Part shown: positions 5,924 through 7,613 of the stretch, piece after piece
Layout of the letters: every line of letters starts with the position of its first letter
Numbering within the stretch: the first letter of the stretch is position 1
NCBI GenBank assembly: GCA_003170375.1
Contig: PMZN01000119.1
Location: 1-7,613, forward strand
Source of the DNA: Acidimicrobiaceae bacterium
GTDB taxonomy: Bacteria > Actinomycetota > Acidimicrobiia > Acidimicrobiales > Bog-793
Direction of reading: 5' to 3'
Length of the DNA: 7,613 nt
Position numbers and translations under genes: made by a program
The notes under the pieces: generated by a model
Databases searched by the model: none
Seen by the model: only the letters and a program-made list of their open reading frames with translations
Told to the model about the DNA's origin: nothing

Positions 5924-7507
5924 GTGCGGATCGCCGCGCTGGATCTGGGTAGCAACTCGTTCCATCTGCTGGTGGTCGAAACTCGGCGGGACGGAAGCTT
6001 CATCCCGCTCGCGCGGGAAAAGGAGATGCTGCGCCTCGGGGATGTGGTCGCACGGGAAGGTCGGCTCACCGAAGAGGCGATCGAGGCTGCCATCGACACG
6101 ATCCGGCGGCTCAAGACGATTGCAGAGGTGCAACATTTCGACGAGATCGTCGCCATGGCGACCGCAGCGATGCGCCAGGCCGCCAACGGGCCCGAAGCCG
6201 CCGAGCGAATTGAAGAGGCCACAGGTGTCGCCATCGAGGTTGTCAGCGGTGTCCGCGAGGCGCAGCTGATCTTCGAAGCGGTGCGGGCAAGCGTGCTGAT
6301 CGATCCGAGCCCGGCTCTCTGCGCGGATCTCGGCGGCGGGAGTCTCGAGCTCTCGGTCGGCGACCGGTTCGGTCTCGCCTATGCGACGAGCCTGCACCTC
6401 GGTGTCGGGCGGCTCACGACCGAGTACGTGCGCACGGATCCACCGACGAAGAAGGACCGTGCGCGGCTCAGGGACCAGATCTCCAAGTCGCTCGACGAGG
6501 TTCTCGAGGACATCCTCGCCTGCGGACCGAAGCTCCTGATCGGGACCTCGGGCACCTTTTGTGCTCTCGCCAGGGGTGCTGCGGCAAGACGGGACGGCAT
6601 CGTGCCTCCGTCTGTCAACCAGCTGACGGTGACGGCCCGCGAGCTCGCCGCGCTGGCCGAGATCATCTACGAGCTGCCGAGCTGGGAACGCGCACGACTT
6701 GCCGGGATCGAAGCCCGACGCGCAGATCTCCTGCCGGCCGGCGTCGCGGTGACCGAGGTCCTCATGGAGCGAACCGGGATGCGGGAGCTCACGGTGTCGG
6801 AATGGGGGCTCCGGGAAGGGATCATCATCTCCACGATCGCCAAGCACGATCGCGTCGAGTTCAGCAATGACCCGAGGGCGATCCGGCATGCCTCCGTCCT
6901 GTCGCTGTGCCACCGGTCCCGGTGGCCCGAGACCCATTCCCGCCAGGTCGCGAGGCTGGCGGTCGAGCTGTTCGACTCGACTGTTGCGTTGCACGAACTG
7001 GACAGCGAGGATCGGGAGCTTCTCGAGCTCGCGGCCCTCCTGCACGACATAGGCGAGCACGTGAGTCGCGACGGCCACGCGCGCCACAGCGCCTATCTCA
7101 TCGAGAACGGCGACTTGCGGGGGTTCTCGCCCGTCGAGATCCAGATGCTGTCGTGCCTCGGCCGTTACCACGTCAGGGGACGTCCAAGGGAGTCCTTCCA
7201 CGCCTGGGAGACTTTGGAGCGCAAGGACCGGGACCGGGTGTTGAGGATGCTCTCGCTGCTGCGCATCGCAGACGGACTGGACGCCGGGCACGACTCGGTC
7301 ATAGGTCACGTCGGGGCCGAGCTGAGTGGCACGAGCGTGGAGATCGTCATCAGCGGGCGTGGCGACGCCGAGCTCGAGCGTTGGATGCTCCAGCGCAAGG
7401 TGCAGCTCTTCCAGGAGCTGTTCGAGGTCCCGATCAGTCTTGAGGTGGTGCCGACGGGGCCGGAGGAGATGCAGGCCCTGGCCTCCGAGGAGACCGGTCT
7501 GGCTTGA
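5924..7507 (+). CDS. ppx: Ppx/GppA family exopolyphosphatase with C-terminal HD-like domain
   Basis: A 527-residue member of the Ppx/GppA family, close in length to E. coli PPX (513). It should release phosphate from polyphosphate chain ends; some relatives hydrolyse pppGpp instead or as well. The N-terminal ASKHA-fold domains carry the first phosphate-binding loop (ALDLGSNSFHLLV, from residue 5), the catalytic-type Glu112 in VREAQLIF (E. coli Glu121), and the second loop DLGGGSLEL (135-143). GTSGT is also present. The C-terminal part is HD-related: LLHDIGEH (His374-Asp375), then RHSAYLIENGDLRGFS and LLRIADGLD, matching long PPX proteins rather than short two-domain ones. The GTG start at 5924 is set by the conserved N-terminal motif. 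Only 9 nt separate it from the ppk1 stop and no Shine-Dalgarno is visible, so translation is probably coupled. Gene context favours exopolyphosphatase over GppA. Confidence 0.92.
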   Translation: MRIAALDLGSNSFHLLVVETRRDGSFIPLAREKEMLRLGDVVAREGRLTEEAIEAAIDTIRRLKTIAEVQHFDEIVAMATAAMRQAANGPEAAERIEEATGVAIEVVSGVREAQLIFEAVRASVLIDPSPALCADLGGGSLELSVGDRFGLAYATSLHLGVGRLTTEYVRTDPPTKKDRARLRDQISKSLDEVLEDILACGPKLLIGTSGTFCALARGAAARRDGIVPPSVNQLTVTARELAALAEIIYELPSWERARLAGIEARRADLLPAGVAVTEVLMERTGMRELTVSEWGLREGIIISTIAKHDRVEFSNDPRAIRHASVLSLCHRSRWPETHSRQVARLAVELFDSTVALHELDSEDRELLELAALLHDIGEHVSRDGHARHSAYLIENGDLRGFSPVEIQMLSCLGRYHVRGRPRESFHAWETLERKDRDRVLRMLSLLRIADGLDAGHDSVIGHVGAELSGTSVEIVISGRGDAELERWMLQRKVQLFQELFEVPISLEVVPTGPEEMQALASEETGLA

Positions 7508-7613
7508 GGGCCGGCGTCTCGCCCGTCGGCGGAGTCGACGAGTACCCCGCCCTTGTCATGCCCCCGAGCGCATCGCGGCGCTCCTTGAGGCCCGCGCCGC
7601 GTCTGACTCGTAA
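7508..7613. other. Downstream tail with no secure gene
   Basis: These 106 bases follow the ppx stop. Three readings are possible and none can be proved. A plus-strand ATG at 7558 opens a frame to the edge (MPPSASRRSLRPAPRLTR) without a Shine-Dalgarno or -10 box. A plus-strand frame shared with the ppx interior ends in a TAA at 7611-7613 but has no start codon after the ppx stop. A minus-strand frame entering from the right would end at 7556 with ESDAARASRSAAMRSGA, which has good GC3 and could be the C-terminus of a convergent gene. Confidence 0.3.
7510..7530. terminator. Weak hairpin just after ppx
   Basis: GCCGGCG (7510-7516) can pair with CGTCGGC (7524-7530) to give a 7-bp stem with one G·T wobble (on the plus-strand RNA) and a 7-nt loop. 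It begins 2 nt after the ppx stop codon. No T tract follows, so it is not a canonical intrinsic terminator; hairpins without a U tract have been proposed as terminators in high-GC actinobacteria. In such GC-rich DNA a stem like this can also occur by chance. Confidence 0.25.

Noticed and set aside
5792..7309. A 505-codon open frame on the minus strand inside ppx
   Set aside because: Same argument: antisense to a complete Ppx, no domain, and a composition that mirrors the codon bias of the plus-strand gene.

Overview
The window is very GC-rich and reads as ordinary bacterial chromosome, most likely from a high-GC actinobacterium. I infer this from composition, from the roughly 12-helix SEDS protein on the minus strand (a layout familiar from actinobacterial RodA), and from start regions that lack Shine-Dalgarno motifs but carry TAnnnT boxes 6-8 nt before the start codon, as in leaderless actinobacterial mRNAs. 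No tRNA, rRNA, CRISPR array, insertion sequence or phage gene was seen.

Layout: (a) 1-223 holds the possible 3' end of an upstream gene with a G-rich 21-bp tandem repeat, then a leader with a candidate promoter. (b) 224-2214, plus strand: a RodA-type SEDS peptidoglycan polymerase overlaps by ATGA a bifunctional-nuclease-family (DUF151) protein with a long, very acidic N-terminal extension. (c) 2211-3785, minus strand: a second, larger SEDS polymerase whose stop codon overlaps the nuclease stop codon tail to tail. (d) 3786-3808: only 23 bp separate the minus-strand SEDS gene from the next plus-strand gene, and two divergent -10-like boxes share one TA step. (e) 3809-7507, plus strand: polyphosphate kinase (ppk1) then, 9 nt later, a Ppx/GppA exopolyphosphatase. 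(f) 7508-7613: a short tail with a weak hairpin and no gene that can be assigned securely.

Functionally there are two themes. The SEDS genes polymerise glycan strands from lipid II in the membrane, normally with a class B penicillin-binding protein, none of which is visible here. The ppk1-ppx pair makes and degrades polyphosphate. The link between the themes is the compact divergent promoter, which could co-express a cell-wall polymerase and the polyphosphate genes. I see no evidence for a wholly new system; the best second looks are the shared-TA divergent promoter, the polyanionic extension on the nuclease and the G-quadruplex-type repeat at the left edge.
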